Shown: piece by piece, positions 37,698-47,435 of the stretch | Numbering within the stretch: the stretch's first letter is position 1 | Layout: every line of letters begins with the position of its first letter | Assembly (NCBI RefSeq): GCF_018614775.1 | Contig: NZ_JAGGOF010000052.1 | Span: forward strand, 32,631-96,630 | Source: Pseudomonas fluorescens | GTDB taxonomy: Bacteria > Pseudomonadota > Gammaproteobacteria > Pseudomonadales > Pseudomonadaceae | DNA length: 64,000 nucleotides | Reading direction: 5' to 3' | The notes under the pieces: model-generated | Database searches by the model: none | The model's input: the letters and a program-made list of their open reading frames with translations, nothing else | Told to the model about the DNA's origin: nothing | Program-made: the position numbers and the translations under genes

Positions 37698-38864
37698 TCA
37701 AGCCGCTTCGACCGCCAACGCCCCCCGCACCACCCCCGCCAATCGTCGCAACCCCTCCTCCAACCGCGCCGGATCGATGTGGCTGAAATTCAACCGCAGA
37801 TGCCCGGGGTGCTGGTCCGGCTCGGGGAAGAATGGCTCCCCCGGCATGAACGCTACGTCGGCCGCCAGCGCGGTGGCGAGCAAGGTGCGGGTGTCCAGCG
37901 GCTGCTTGAGGGTCAGCCAGAAAAACAGCCCACCCTGGGGCACGTTCCAGTCGGCGATGTCGGAGAAATGCCGCTGCAACGCGGCCTCAAACCGATCACG
38001 ACGATCCCGGTAGAAATCCCTCAACTCACTCAAATGACGGCGGTACTGCTCGGTGCCGATCCATTGCAACGCCTGCCATTGGCCGATGCGATTGGTGTGC
38101 AGGTCGGCCGATTGCTTGAGCCGCAGCAAGTGCGGGAACAGATCCGGGCTGGCGATCAGGTAGCCCACCCGTAAGCCCGGCAGCAAGGTTTTCGACACGG
38201 TGCCGGTGTAGATCCAGCTGGCCTTCTTCAGCCGACTGGCAATCGGCGTGGCGCTGGCGCCGTCGAACGTCAGCTCACGGTACGGTTCGTCTTCCACCAG
38301 AGTGACGCCGAACTCGTCCAGCAGCGCCGCCACGGCATCGCGCTTGGCCTCGCTGTAGCGCACCGCCGACGGGTTCTGAAAGGTCGGGATCAGGTAGATG
38401 AACGCCGGCCGATGCCGCTCCAGTCGGGCCCGTAACTGTTGCAAGTCCGGGCCATCGGCCTCCAGCGGTACGGTGATGCAATCGGCGCCGAACAGCTGGA
38501 AAATCTGCAGCGCCGCCAGATACGTCGGCGCTTCCAGCAGCACTTCGGTGCCAACGTCGATGTGCAACTTGGCCGTCAGGTCGAGGGTCTGCTGGGAGCC
38601 GCTGACCACCAGCACCTGGCTTGCTTCACAGGCCAGGCCCAACGAACGTGCCTGCGCCGCCAGGGCTTCGCGCAAGGCCGGCTCACCTTCGCTCATGCCG
38701 TATTGGCCCGTGGACAACGGCATGGCCGCCCACTCCACTTTGGGCAGCATGGCTTCGGCTGGCAGACCTCCAGCGAACGACATCACCTCCGGGCGCTGCG
38801 CCGCAGCGAGGATTTCTCGAATCAGAGAGCTTTTGAGGCGCGAGACACGTTCGGAAAAAGCCAT
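37698..38864 (-). CDS. PLP-dependent aminotransferase, class I/II
   Basis: A 388-aa fold-type I aminotransferase of the 2-aminoadipate/multi-substrate kind. SFAGGLPAEAMLP near residue 30, the Tyr-containing LIPTFQNPSA, VEDEPYRELTF and the PLP-binding Lys in YTGTVSKTLLPGLRVGY are visible. The N-terminal HTH of MocR regulators is absent. It is divergent from a MarR gene across 81 bases, so that regulator may control it. Substrate unknown. Confidence 0.9.
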   Translation of the reverse strand: MAFSERVSRLKSSLIREILAAAQRPEVMSFAGGLPAEAMLPKVEWAAMPLSTGQYGMSEGEPALREALAAQARSLGLACEASQVLVVSGSQQTLDLTAKLHIDVGTEVLLEAPTYLAALQIFQLFGADCITVPLEADGPDLQQLRARLERHRPAFIYLIPTFQNPSAVRYSEAKRDAVAALLDEFGVTLVEDEPYRELTFDGASATPIASRLKKASWIYTGTVSKTLLPGLRVGYLIASPDLFPHLLRLKQSADLHTNRIGQWQALQWIGTEQYRRHLSELRDFYRDRRDRFEAALQRHFSDIADWNVPQGGLFFWLTLKQPLDTRTLLATALAADVAFMPGEPFFPEPDQHPGHLRLNFSHIDPARLEEGLRRLAGVVRGALAVEAA

Positions 38865-38897
38865 GGGGTCACCTGTAGCCGGTCGCTGGAGAAATGA

Positions 38898-38912
38898 GTC
38901 AAACTGATTGAC
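38898..38912. promoter_or_regulatory. Candidate MarR operator
   Basis: GTCAA, five bases, TTGAC: a perfect inverted repeat in the 81-base gap between the divergent aminotransferase and MarR genes. Confidence 0.5.
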
Positions 38913-38945
38913 CGAAATTACCGCGCCCACTCTGGATACGTCAAT

Positions 38946-39386
38946 ATGCTTGACCTTAAAAACCCGACCTCGCAACAAATGGCCATGGAAGCGTTCTTCT
39001 TCGGTTACCAGGCGTTCACCGCCAAGGCCGATGAGATGCTCGAGCGTCGCGGGTTGAGCCGGGTCCACCAGCGCATCGTGTTTTTCATCGCCCGCTACCC
39101 GTCATTGAGCGTGAAGGAACTGCTGGCGCTGCTCGGCGTAAGCAAGCAAGCGCTGAACATGCCGTTGCGACAATTGATGGAAATGCATCTGGTGAACAGC
39201 ATCGCCTCCGAGACCGACAAGCGTAAGCGGCTGCTGGCGCTGAGCGACGAGGGGGCGCGGTTCGAACAGGCGTTGCGGCGCGAGCAGGTGAAATTGCTGG
39301 AGCGGGTGTTTGCCGAGGCTGGGGAGACCGCGGTGAATGGCTGGCTGGCGGTGAATCAGGCGTTGGGCAAGGGATCTGCAGACTGA
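38946..39386 (+). CDS. MarR-family transcriptional regulator
   Basis: A 146-aa winged-helix protein: HTH in YPSLSVKELLALLGVSKQALN (about residues 51-71) and wing in NSIASETDKRKRLLALSDEG. The fit to MarR is good. The likely target is the divergent aminotransferase gene and itself; the effector is unknown. Confidence 0.88.
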   Translation: MLDLKNPTSQQMAMEAFFFGYQAFTAKADEMLERRGLSRVHQRIVFFIARYPSLSVKELLALLGVSKQALNMPLRQLMEMHLVNSIASETDKRKRLLALSDEGARFEQALRREQVKLLERVFAEAGETAVNGWLAVNQALGKGSAD

Positions 39387-39420
39387 GGATTTGCCTGCTG
39401 GACCTGTGTTGCTTGGACTG

Positions 39421-39502
39421 CCGCTATCGCGAGCAGGCTCGCTCCCACATTGGATCTTCGGCGTGCACGTCACCCTGTGGGAGCGAGCCTGCTCGCGATG
39501 GC
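39421..39502. repeat. REP inverted pair, TCGCGAT ends outside
   Basis: Two REP copies about 25 bases apart between the MarR gene and the purine permease promoter region. Confidence 0.88.
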
Positions 39503-39572
39503 GTCCGCATAGGCGATATATCCCTATCGCCAGAATTTTCGTCGACAATACCGAAAACATTATTTGCTTTAT

Positions 39573-39582
39573 TTGTATACAA
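39573..39582. promoter_or_regulatory. TTGTATACAA palindrome upstream of the purine permease
   Basis: A perfect copy 138 bases upstream of the GTG start, inside an AT-rich stretch. Same sequence as at 13182, 13321 and 48112. Confidence 0.65.
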
Positions 39583-39720
39583 AAGCATAATTCGCTTCGT
39601 GCGAGTTCTTGACCAATAGGTCAACAAACCTCGCCAGCCTTGCCTGCCTCAAAGCCTCGCAAACACCCTCAGGGCGTGCGGTGCTGGAAATAACAATAAA
39701 ACTCTTGAGGAGTACTCGCT

Positions 39721-41070
39721 GTGGAAAGCCGCAAACCCGAAGCCCAGACGCTGGACCTTTCGCCGCCATTACGCAGTGGCTGGCTGGAGCGCATCTTCAA
39801 ACTCAGCGTGCATGGCACCACGGTGAAAACCGAGTTGATTGCCGGCCTGACGACGTTCATCACCATGGCCTACATCATCTTCGTCAACCCCAACATCATG
39901 GCCGACGCCGGCATCGATCACGGCGCCGCGTTCGTCGCCACCTGCATCGCCGCCGCCCTCGGGTGCCTGTTGATGGGCTTGTATGCCAACTGGCCGGTGG
40001 GCCTGGCGCCGGGCATGGGTTTGAACGCGTTTTTCACCTACACCGTGGTCGGCACCATGGGCTACAACTGGGAAACGGCGTTGGGCGCGGTGTTCATTTC
40101 CGGCGTGCTGTTCATGTTCCTGACCCTGTCGCGGGTCCGCGAATGGCTGCTCAACAGCATTCCGGTGAGCCTGCGGTTCGCCATGGGCGCGGGGGTCGGG
40201 TTGTTCCTCGGCTTGATCGGCCTGAAAACCGCCGGGATCGTCGTCGACAGCCCCGCCACGTTGATCAAGCTCGGTTCGCTGCGTGAACCCGGCCCGCTGC
40301 TGGCCGCCGTGTGCTTCCTGATGATCGCGGTGCTCAGCTATCACCGGGTGTTCGGCGCGATCCTGATCAGCATCATCGCCGTGACCCTGGCCGGCTGGGG
40401 CCTGGGGTTGGTGCACTACAACGGCGTGATGTCGACCCCGCCAAGCCTGGCGCCGACCTGGATGGCAATGGACGTGGCCGGCGTATTCAACGTCAGCATG
40501 ATCAGCGTCGTGCTGGCCTTCCTGTTCGTGCACATGTTCGACACCGCCGGCACCTTGATGGGCGTCGCCCAGCGCGCCGGCCTGGTGAAGGCCGATGGCA
40601 AGATCGAGAACCTGTCCCGCGCCTTGAAGGCCGACAGCGCCTCCAGCGTATTCGGTGCCATGGTTGGCGTGCCGCCGGTGACCAGCTACGTGGAGAGCGC
40701 CGCGGGTGTGGCGGCGGGTGGTCGTACGGGGCTTACCGCCGTGACCGTCGGTGTGCTATTTATTGCCGCCATGTTCTTCGCCCCGCTGGCCGGGATGATC
40801 CCGGCCTACGCCACGGCCGGCGCCCTGATCTACGTCGCCATGCTGATGATGGGCGGCATGGCGCACATCGAATGGGACGAACCGACCGACAGCATCCCGG
40901 CCATCGTCACGGCCATCATGATGCCCCTGACGTTCTCGGTCGCCGACGGCATCGCCCTGGGTTTCATCACCTACGTGGTGCTCAAGGCCGGCACCGGCAA
41001 GCACAAGGAAATTTCCGTCAGCCTGTGGGTGCTCTGCGCGATCTTCATCGCCAAGTTCATCTTCTTGTAA
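39721..41070 (+). CDS. Purine permease (AzgA-type NCS2, guanine/hypoxanthine)
   Basis: A 449-aa membrane protein with about 12-14 segments. Family blocks are TTFITMAYIIFVNPNIMADAG near residue 44, GLAPGMGLNAFFTYTVV near 95, and GVPPVTSYVESAAGVAAGGRTG near 317. AzgA-like carriers bring in guanine, hypoxanthine or adenine. The start is GTG, with GAGG a few bases upstream. The TTGTATACAA site upstream links it to the urate and glyoxylate genes. Confidence 0.93.
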   Translation: MESRKPEAQTLDLSPPLRSGWLERIFKLSVHGTTVKTELIAGLTTFITMAYIIFVNPNIMADAGIDHGAAFVATCIAAALGCLLMGLYANWPVGLAPGMGLNAFFTYTVVGTMGYNWETALGAVFISGVLFMFLTLSRVREWLLNSIPVSLRFAMGAGVGLFLGLIGLKTAGIVVDSPATLIKLGSLREPGPLLAAVCFLMIAVLSYHRVFGAILISIIAVTLAGWGLGLVHYNGVMSTPPSLAPTWMAMDVAGVFNVSMISVVLAFLFVHMFDTAGTLMGVAQRAGLVKADGKIENLSRALKADSASSVFGAMVGVPPVTSYVESAAGVAAGGRTGLTAVTVGVLFIAAMFFAPLAGMIPAYATAGALIYVAMLMMGGMAHIEWDEPTDSIPAIVTAIMMPLTFSVADGIALGFITYVVLKAGTGKHKEISVSLWVLCAIFIAKFIFL

Positions 41071-41088
41071 GCAACACCGTATCCACAC

Positions 41089-41115
41089 GCCTCACCCATT
41101 GGGTGAGGCATTTTT
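41089..41115 (+). terminator. Terminator after the purine permease
   Basis: GCCTCACCCA / TGGGTGAGGC hairpin followed by ATTTTT. It ends 17 bases before the lysE-type start, so it could also influence that gene's expression. Confidence 0.85.
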
Positions 41116-41132
41116 CCATCAGGAGCAAAGCA

Positions 41133-41762
41133 ATGAATCTGGAAACCTGGCTGTTGTTCAGTGGCGCCGCATTGGTGGTGATCCTCATCCCTGGCCCCCT
41201 GTCGCTGTTGATGATCGGCAACAGCCTGAACTACGGCCTGCGTCGCTCGTACCCGGCCTTCCTCGGCGGCGTGATTGCCTCGATCTGCCTGTTGAGTGCC
41301 TCGGCGCTGGGGCTCGGTGCGTTGCTGCTGGCCTCGGAAAAACTGTTCAGTGCCCTGAAAATCGTCGGTGCGTTGTACCTGTTCTACCTCGCCTGGCAGA
41401 GCTGGCAGCAATCGCGCCTGCCCGCCCAAGGCGCCGAAGTGCCCCAGGCCGCCGCCGTCCCACGCTTTCGCGCGCTGTTCGGTAGGGCGTTCGTGCTGGG
41501 CGCCAGCAATCCGAAAGACATCCTGTTCTTCGCCGCATTCCTGCCGCAATTCTTGAGTGCCGGGCAGCCGTTCCTGCCACAGCTGTTGATTATGATTGCC
41601 ACCTGGACCGTCCTCGACCTGCTCTGCAAGCTGGCCTACGGCCTCGGCGCCCACGGCGCGGCGCGCTATCTGCGTACGGGTAAGGGCCAGAGCTGGTTCA
41701 ATCGCATCAGTGCAGGCTTGTTCGGTGGCGCGGGCGCGGCCTCTTTGCTGTCCGCCCACTAA
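41133..41762 (+). CDS. LysE-family exporter
   Basis: A 209-aa membrane protein with about six hydrophobic segments. VVILIPGPLSLLMIGNSLNYG near the N-terminus and FVLGASNPKDILFFAAFLPQF in the middle are typical of LysE/RhtB amino-acid exporters. An AGGAGC site precedes the start. Substrate unknown. Confidence 0.9.
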   Translation: MNLETWLLFSGAALVVILIPGPLSLLMIGNSLNYGLRRSYPAFLGGVIASICLLSASALGLGALLLASEKLFSALKIVGALYLFYLAWQSWQQSRLPAQGAEVPQAAAVPRFRALFGRAFVLGASNPKDILFFAAFLPQFLSAGQPFLPQLLIMIATWTVLDLLCKLAYGLGAHGAARYLRTGKGQSWFNRISAGLFGGAGAASLLSAH

Positions 41763-41878
41763 TCGTCTGTTGCCTGGAGCCTTTCGCAAAACGTGGCAAC
41801 AACCCCTCGATATACACCCTCGAGGAAAACACCTTACATAGAGGGCCATTCAATCATCGTTGAACAAGGACGTTCACA

Positions 41879-44800
41879 ATGGCCCGACTTATCCAACCTC
41901 CCTCTATTTCAGCCGACCATGGCGTGGTCATCACCGATCTGGGCTTTCACGCCAATGAGCCCACGCCCGAGACGCTTGATTTCCAAGTGGCCGGCCACCC
42001 GCCGCTCAGTGCAGGACACCAGCAGCGCCAGGCGCAACTGGAGGTCGTCGATAAACTCTACGGCCCGCTCCATATCGGTTCCGTGGCCGTTACCCGCTCA
42101 GCCCTGAATGCGCTCGGTGCGACAACCGATGGCCAGCTTCTGAACGGTGAAAACACGTTCTTTCGCATCCCCAATCGTTTCTTCCTGAGCTCGCTGCAGT
42201 TCAACGCCGGTGACATCGAAAGGCGTATGGCACTGACCTTCGATGCGCACGACTATCGACTGCCGACGTTGCTGTTCGAAATAGCCAGCCAGCGAGCACG
42301 CTTCGCACGCCCCATGTTACGAGAACTTCCTGAAACAAAGGTAGAACCGGGTCGCTATCGGAGCACCCTGGAAAAACTCTTGAAAGCCGCCCAACGCCTC
42401 GACACCCGAGCGTTTGCGCAATCGTCACTGAGTTGGTTAAGCCAGGCCAAGAGCCACATCCTCATCCCCACCGGCCTGGGCCTCCAGGCCTTCGGCATCT
42501 ACAGCGGTCTGCGTGGCCTGCAGGATGCCATTCGGGACAAGGACGATTACCAGGCCCTCTTCAATGGCGCCAGCGTCGCCGCCGAAGTGGCGTCCATTGG
42601 CGTTGAAGCGCTGGTGACCCGACAAGCCACGCAGATGATCACGGCCGGCCAGCGCTCCCTGGGGGCGTTCGCCAAAACCACATTCGCTATCCGATTGGCC
42701 CGCGGCAGTGGCTTGATTGCCAGCGTGCTGACCCTTCCGTTCGACATCGTCGCCGCTGTCGACTCGTTCAAGGCTGCCGCCAATGCCCACGGTCGCGAGG
42801 CCACCGATCACTACGTCAATGCCGCCTTGAGCGTCACCAGTGCCGCCATGGCCGTAACCATCGGCATCGCGGCGCTGGCCGGGTTTACCTCCGCCGGTCC
42901 AGCAGGCCTTGCCGCCGGGCTTGTCCTGGTGGTCGGTTCACAGATCTGGGGCGCGATCCGGCAGGTCGATGAAATCGACGATTACATCGCGCTCACCGCA
43001 CATGAGCGCCTGCGCACGGGTTGGTTCGCCTTCTGGACGGTCAGCCCGGACGACGATGTCCAGAATCGTTACGTCATCGCCAAGGCGAGCGCTGAACACA
43101 CCCAGCGACTCCAGGCCAATGCCTTGAACCTGCTCCGGGGATCGTTGAAAGACAGCACCGAGGCGATCGTCAATGGTCGGTTCACCGTAGAACTCGAACG
43201 GGTGACTTACCGCACCTGGAGTTGGTGGAGCGGTGAAAGGTACCAGGCGACAACCGTGCGCCCGCGGATCAAGGACAGCGATGACGTGATCGATGCACGC
43301 CACGGCGTAACGGTTGAAACACCCGGCGCGGTCATTGGGGCAAAGGCTGAACACAAGGGCATCCATTGGTATCTCGGCGGTGGCAACGACACGGTTCTGG
43401 GCGTTGAAAACAAGCCAAACGTCTTCCATTACGGCCGGGGTATCAAAGCGCTGACAGGCGGTGCCAAAGATGATGTGTTTATTTTCGAGGGTTCTGCAGA
43501 AATCGTCGCCGCAGACCCGGCGCCTCTATCGAACAGGCTGGTGGGCGGCGCGGGCAATGACACGCTGATCCTGGCGGGCGGCGCCAGTGATGGTCAGGTG
43601 CCACGGCTGGGTTATCACGTCGACCTGGAAGCTGGGCAAGTCACCGTCATGACCCAAGGGCCTTTCGAAACGGCCAGCAGCGCCTATCGCCATACTGTGC
43701 TTGAAGGTATTGAACACGTCGAAATCCTTGAGGGCGGCACCCACGCCATCAAGGGTACCGCCGGCGCAAACATCATCAAATCCCGCGGTAACGACTCCAT
43801 CGAGGCTGGCGCCGGAAATGACCAGATTGCCATCCTTGGCGGCAACAACCGCAACGCCAACGGGGGCCCCGGCGCTGATGCCTATGCCATTGCCCACACA
43901 CCAGGCCATGTGTCGATCAGCGAAGACGGCGTGGACAACAGTGTCATCGCCCTGGACTGGCGAGCGGACCTGATCGAAAGCTGGGCTATTGAAGACGGCA
44001 ACCTGGTGGTGACTTCACGCTTTGATTCAAACGACTGGGAGGTGCGTAAAGTCACCGTCAACGACGTCTACGGCGACAGTGGGTATCCACGGGCCTTGCA
44101 CAACAACAAGCTCGCTTTCATCACCAAAGATGGTTTCCATTTCGTACCCGACCTGCCCGACAGCCTCGAGCATGGCCGCTGGCTCGCCATTGAAGCCGTC
44201 ATGGTGCAACAAGGAACACCGCGAAACCCGGCCATTTTGAATGACCGCAGCGAGCAGCCGATCGCCCACGACGACGATACGAGCTATTACGTTTCCCGGC
44301 TGATCGAACTCACGACACTCACCGTCAAACAAAAAGGTGAATGCTCCACTACCCTCCATCTCGACTACGTCAAAGCCGAACTCACACGGATCGAAGCCCA
44401 CTACAACGCCTATGTCACTCAAGACAATGAAGGGGACATCGCAAGGTATGGCGAGTGTGGCCTCACGCTGCACTTTGGCACTCATCGAATCATCGTCAAC
44501 AACCTGGCCAGTTCCGATCAGCGTTACAGCGCGCGAAGAACGGCAACCGAGCGCCGAGCGTTCTCCGCCTTGGATATGCACCATACTTTTATCCTGGTCA
44601 TGAAAGACGGCGCCTCCTACCGCCTGACCCAACCTTCCCCCGACTATGCCTTGTTGCTGGACAAACGCTTCATCGACAAGGATCCGGTGGCGTGGAAGAG
44701 CGATGCCGCCTCGTCACTCACGCCGACAAAAAAGCCATACGCCTATCTTCAACCCCTGGATAAAAATCCCCATTACATGGGCAGCCGGGCCACCTGCGCC

Positions 44801-45610
44801 ATGCTCACTGCCGCCACGCAACAGACAGGTGTCGAAGTCCTGGTCGGCCAAGGCGCCACCTACCTTGTGCACCTGAGCCCGAACATGACGCTGCGCCTCT
44901 CCACCCCCGGCGCATTGGCGAGCGCCAACCCGCGATTACCCCGCGCCTCCCAATGGGAACTTGACGCCACGCGCCTCGGCGAAGTCGACATAAAACTGAC
45001 CGCCAACCTGCTGTGCATTGGCACAACGGTCATCCATCTGCCTGCCTATGAAGCTGAAGACCTGATCGATCAGATACGCGTGATCACCGCACACGGTGTC
45101 ATTCATGCAGTCGACAGCCTGTTTGAGCGGGTGTATGTCGAGGCGCTGGATGGTCGATACCTTTCGCCCTTCCTCGATCCCCACGCAGCGTTGCCGCCGG
45201 AACTTGCCAGGTTATCGTCCGTACAACTCCGGGTTTTCAATATCGCCACCAGAGATGGCTCCTCGGGCGTGCCGAGCTTTAACCTCAAGACACGCCAGTG
45301 GACCCTGGATAACGATGAATCCCGCGTCGTTGCGGCGCACGACTTGAGAAAAACCAACCTGTGCGACCACCACCTCAAGATCTATCAGGACCTGGCCCGA
45401 GAGGGCCTCAGCCAGGATCCGCCCTTGAACGCTGACGCGCTGCGGCTATTGCGGGAACAGTGCGAAAGACTGGTGGAAAGCCCCACATTGGGGAAGTCGT
45501 TGACCCTCGCACATGCAATAGCCCTGGGCCCGACGCCTGGCAGAGAACGCCTGTACCTGAACGCGCTCCTCTCTCTCGATGGGGTCCTTCCCCAACTGGC
45601 ATTGCCTTGA
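41879..45610 (+). CDS. Large Mcf/FitD-TcdA-like putative toxin with RTX-type repeats
   Basis: A 1243-aa protein. Residues about 195-360 contain several long hydrophobic helices (for example SGLIASVLTLPFDIVAAVDSF and GLAAGLVLVVGSQIWGAI), resembling the pore-forming region of TcdA/TcdB and of the Mcf/FitD insect toxins. Residues about 495-660 carry calcium-type repeats (YLGGGNDTVLG, VGGAGNDTLILAGG, EAGAGNDQIAILGG). The C-terminal 500 residues are unassigned. There is no signal peptide; no secretion genes are adjacent. Compared with full Mcf-type toxins (about 2900 aa) it matches only the later part. The toxin role is inferred from resemblance. Confidence 0.65.
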   Translation: MARLIQPPSISADHGVVITDLGFHANEPTPETLDFQVAGHPPLSAGHQQRQAQLEVVDKLYGPLHIGSVAVTRSALNALGATTDGQLLNGENTFFRIPNRFFLSSLQFNAGDIERRMALTFDAHDYRLPTLLFEIASQRARFARPMLRELPETKVEPGRYRSTLEKLLKAAQRLDTRAFAQSSLSWLSQAKSHILIPTGLGLQAFGIYSGLRGLQDAIRDKDDYQALFNGASVAAEVASIGVEALVTRQATQMITAGQRSLGAFAKTTFAIRLARGSGLIASVLTLPFDIVAAVDSFKAAANAHGREATDHYVNAALSVTSAAMAVTIGIAALAGFTSAGPAGLAAGLVLVVGSQIWGAIRQVDEIDDYIALTAHERLRTGWFAFWTVSPDDDVQNRYVIAKASAEHTQRLQANALNLLRGSLKDSTEAIVNGRFTVELERVTYRTWSWWSGERYQATTVRPRIKDSDDVIDARHGVTVETPGAVIGAKAEHKGIHWYLGGGNDTVLGVENKPNVFHYGRGIKALTGGAKDDVFIFEGSAEIVAADPAPLSNRLVGGAGNDTLILAGGASDGQVPRLGYHVDLEAGQVTVMTQGPFETASSAYRHTVLEGIEHVEILEGGTHAIKGTAGANIIKSRGNDSIEAGAGNDQIAILGGNNRNANGGPGADAYAIAHTPGHVSISEDGVDNSVIALDWRADLIESWAIEDGNLVVTSRFDSNDWEVRKVTVNDVYGDSGYPRALHNNKLAFITKDGFHFVPDLPDSLEHGRWLAIEAVMVQQGTPRNPAILNDRSEQPIAHDDDTSYYVSRLIELTTLTVKQKGECSTTLHLDYVKAELTRIEAHYNAYVTQDNEGDIARYGECGLTLHFGTHRIIVNNLASSDQRYSARRTATERRAFSALDMHHTFILVMKDGASYRLTQPSPDYALLLDKRFIDKDPVAWKSDAASSLTPTKKPYAYLQPLDKNPHYMGSRATCAMLTAATQQTGVEVLVGQGATYLVHLSPNMTLRLSTPGALASANPRLPRASQWELDATRLGEVDIKLTANLLCIGTTVIHLPAYEAEDLIDQIRVITAHGVIHAVDSLFERVYVEALDGRYLSPFLDPHAALPPELARLSSVQLRVFNIATRDGSSGVPSFNLKTRQWTLDNDESRVVAAHDLRKTNLCDHHLKIYQDLAREGLSQDPPLNADALRLLREQCERLVESPTLGKSLTLAHAIALGPTPGRERLYLNALLSLDGVLPQLALP

Positions 45611-45759
45611 CGCGCTACGTCCGAAAGTGACACCCAACGCCATATCTATGTAGTGCACCTGACTGTTCATTTTCAATGAACATCTTCAAGGCCGCGGCCT
45701 GCCGCCCGCGTCAGGCCTATTCAGGATCACCGACTTTCATTCAAGAGCATCAACATCCA

Positions 45760-47340
45760 ATGAGCCCAAAACGAAATACCCGTCCCACTGTTTCCACCCC
45801 CGATGCGCCCCACGCCACCCGCGACAGGGAAACGCAGACATCGCCCGCCAGCCCCGTCAGGACAGAGGGCGCCGATCAGGCACCCGTGTCGCCGCCGGGA
45901 AGACAAACCGAGCCCGCGGAGCCGCCGCTCCCGACCATTCGCCTGTCCGAGATCACCACGCAGGTACTCACCGGCGACGGGTCCGTTTCGGTTTCCCTCG
46001 ACAATTATTACCTTCCACCCGAGCTGGTCCCGCTGTTATCGGAGCCGGACGCGAACTCAGGCATCCGCACGTTCAGGACACGCACCTACGTCGAATTGGC
46101 AGAAGGCGGGACGGTGCTGCTGGGGCGCGATGCGCAAGACCACTACAGAGCCCGCTCAAGCGCCGAACTCATCGCCTCCGGCCCCCGCCTGGAGCAAGTG
46201 GAAGGCAGTTTGCTGTGGCGGCGGATCCCGCAACCCGTCGTCACGGACGGCAGTGACTCCACCCTCACGATTACCCTGCACACGCTGCCGGAGGAGGATT
46301 CGACCGAAGTGTCGACGCCCAAGCGTCCGCGCCTATCAGAGCCTCAAGGCGCAGCGCCGGGGGACGGCACCTCGGTGTTCAGCAAAAACTGGGGGGTGGA
46401 ACCCAGGTTCATGCCCGAATTCATCACCATAAACGGTGTTCACTACAAGGTGGTGACCCGCGTGGACGCCCGGGAATTTCCGATCACCTACATCCAGCAC
46501 CCCACCCATGCCGCCTATGATTTCGATGTGATGGAGGCCACCCTCAGGCACACACCGGACGAGCAGCCCCGAAGTGCGATCCGCGTCCCTCCGCATGATC
46601 ACTGGGAGATCGATCCCAGGCTGCCATTTGAAAAACCGCTCACGGCTTACGTCAGGGATGCCTTTCCAGAGGTCACGACGGTCACCCTGGGAAATATCGC
46701 GAGAAAGCAGTTTGAACTGGCCAACAACTCGACGTTCGCCGACGCGGCGGGCCTGACCGCACTCAGGCAGATTTTCCACAGTTGGAAAAACGGCACCCCG
46801 TCACCGCACCCGGAATGGACCGATCCCTTGCTGATGCTGCCGATTCTGCCGACCTCTTCCGGTGCTACAAGCGCCTCGCGCGCGATCGACCTGCCCGTCC
46901 CTTCTGCGACCGGTGCGCTGGACCGGCTCGATTTCGACCCCTTATGGTTCCAGCGCGAGTGGAATTTCTTCACCTCGACGTATTCGCCCATGGACCTCAA
47001 GCGCTTCATGGCCGGCCTGCTGACCCGCAACGGCTATACGGTCATGGAGCCGAACACCTTCAACAGCTTCCCGGCGCTGGTGTTTCGTCGGACAGGGCAC
47101 GACTATGTGTTTTTCATGAGCCTGCATCGTACCCGCATCCCGAAACTGTCCCTGCCCACCCACATGAACCCCAATACCACCGGCATCAACCTGGAAACCC
47201 AGGTCGGCGAGGCCGCCGCACAGGTGGTCAAGGACGCCCACCAAGCCAACAAAATCGTCTGGCTCAAGGGCGGCTCCCAGATACGTCCCAACTTCGCCGA
47301 CACCGTCTTCATCATCCGGGATGACAACGCCAGGTTGTAA
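45760..47340 (+). CDS. Large hypothetical protein next to the toxin-like gene
   Basis: A protein of about 526 aa that I cannot assign. The N-terminal 65 residues are Pro/Ser/Thr-rich and disordered. A block with YVELAEGGTVLLGRDAQDHY followed by SGPRLEQVEG recalls modules common in large Pseudomonas toxin-like proteins (from memory). The C-terminal 150 residues (FMAGLLTRNGYTVMEPN and GHDYVFFMSLHRTR) look like a separate globular domain. No signal peptide. An in-frame ATG at 45676 exists without a ribosome site. It lies 149 bases after the toxin-like gene on the same strand. Confidence 0.6.
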   Translation: MSPKRNTRPTVSTPDAPHATRDRETQTSPASPVRTEGADQAPVSPPGRQTEPAEPPLPTIRLSEITTQVLTGDGSVSVSLDNYYLPPELVPLLSEPDANSGIRTFRTRTYVELAEGGTVLLGRDAQDHYRARSSAELIASGPRLEQVEGSLLWRRIPQPVVTDGSDSTLTITLHTLPEEDSTEVSTPKRPRLSEPQGAAPGDGTSVFSKNWGVEPRFMPEFITINGVHYKVVTRVDAREFPITYIQHPTHAAYDFDVMEATLRHTPDEQPRSAIRVPPHDHWEIDPRLPFEKPLTAYVRDAFPEVTTVTLGNIARKQFELANNSTFADAAGLTALRQIFHSWKNGTPSPHPEWTDPLLMLPILPTSSGATSASRAIDLPVPSATGALDRLDFDPLWFQREWNFFTSTYSPMDLKRFMAGLLTRNGYTVMEPNTFNSFPALVFRRTGHDYVFFMSLHRTRIPKLSLPTHMNPNTTGINLETQVGEAAAQVVKDAHQANKIVWLKGGSQIRPNFADTVFIIRDDNARL

Positions 47341-47351
47341 AGGGACCGCGC

Positions 47352-47378
47352 AAAAAAAAGCCCGCAGTGTGGGCGGGC
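47352..47378 (-). terminator. Terminator of uraH
   Basis: On the minus strand GCCCGCCCACACTGCGGGC is followed by eight Ts. It separates uraH from the converging large gene. Confidence 0.85.
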
Positions 47379-47435
47379 GAAAACCAGAGAAGCTCTATGC
47401 GCAGTCGCTTCCAGGACAAGGCAGCTGCCTGGGGG

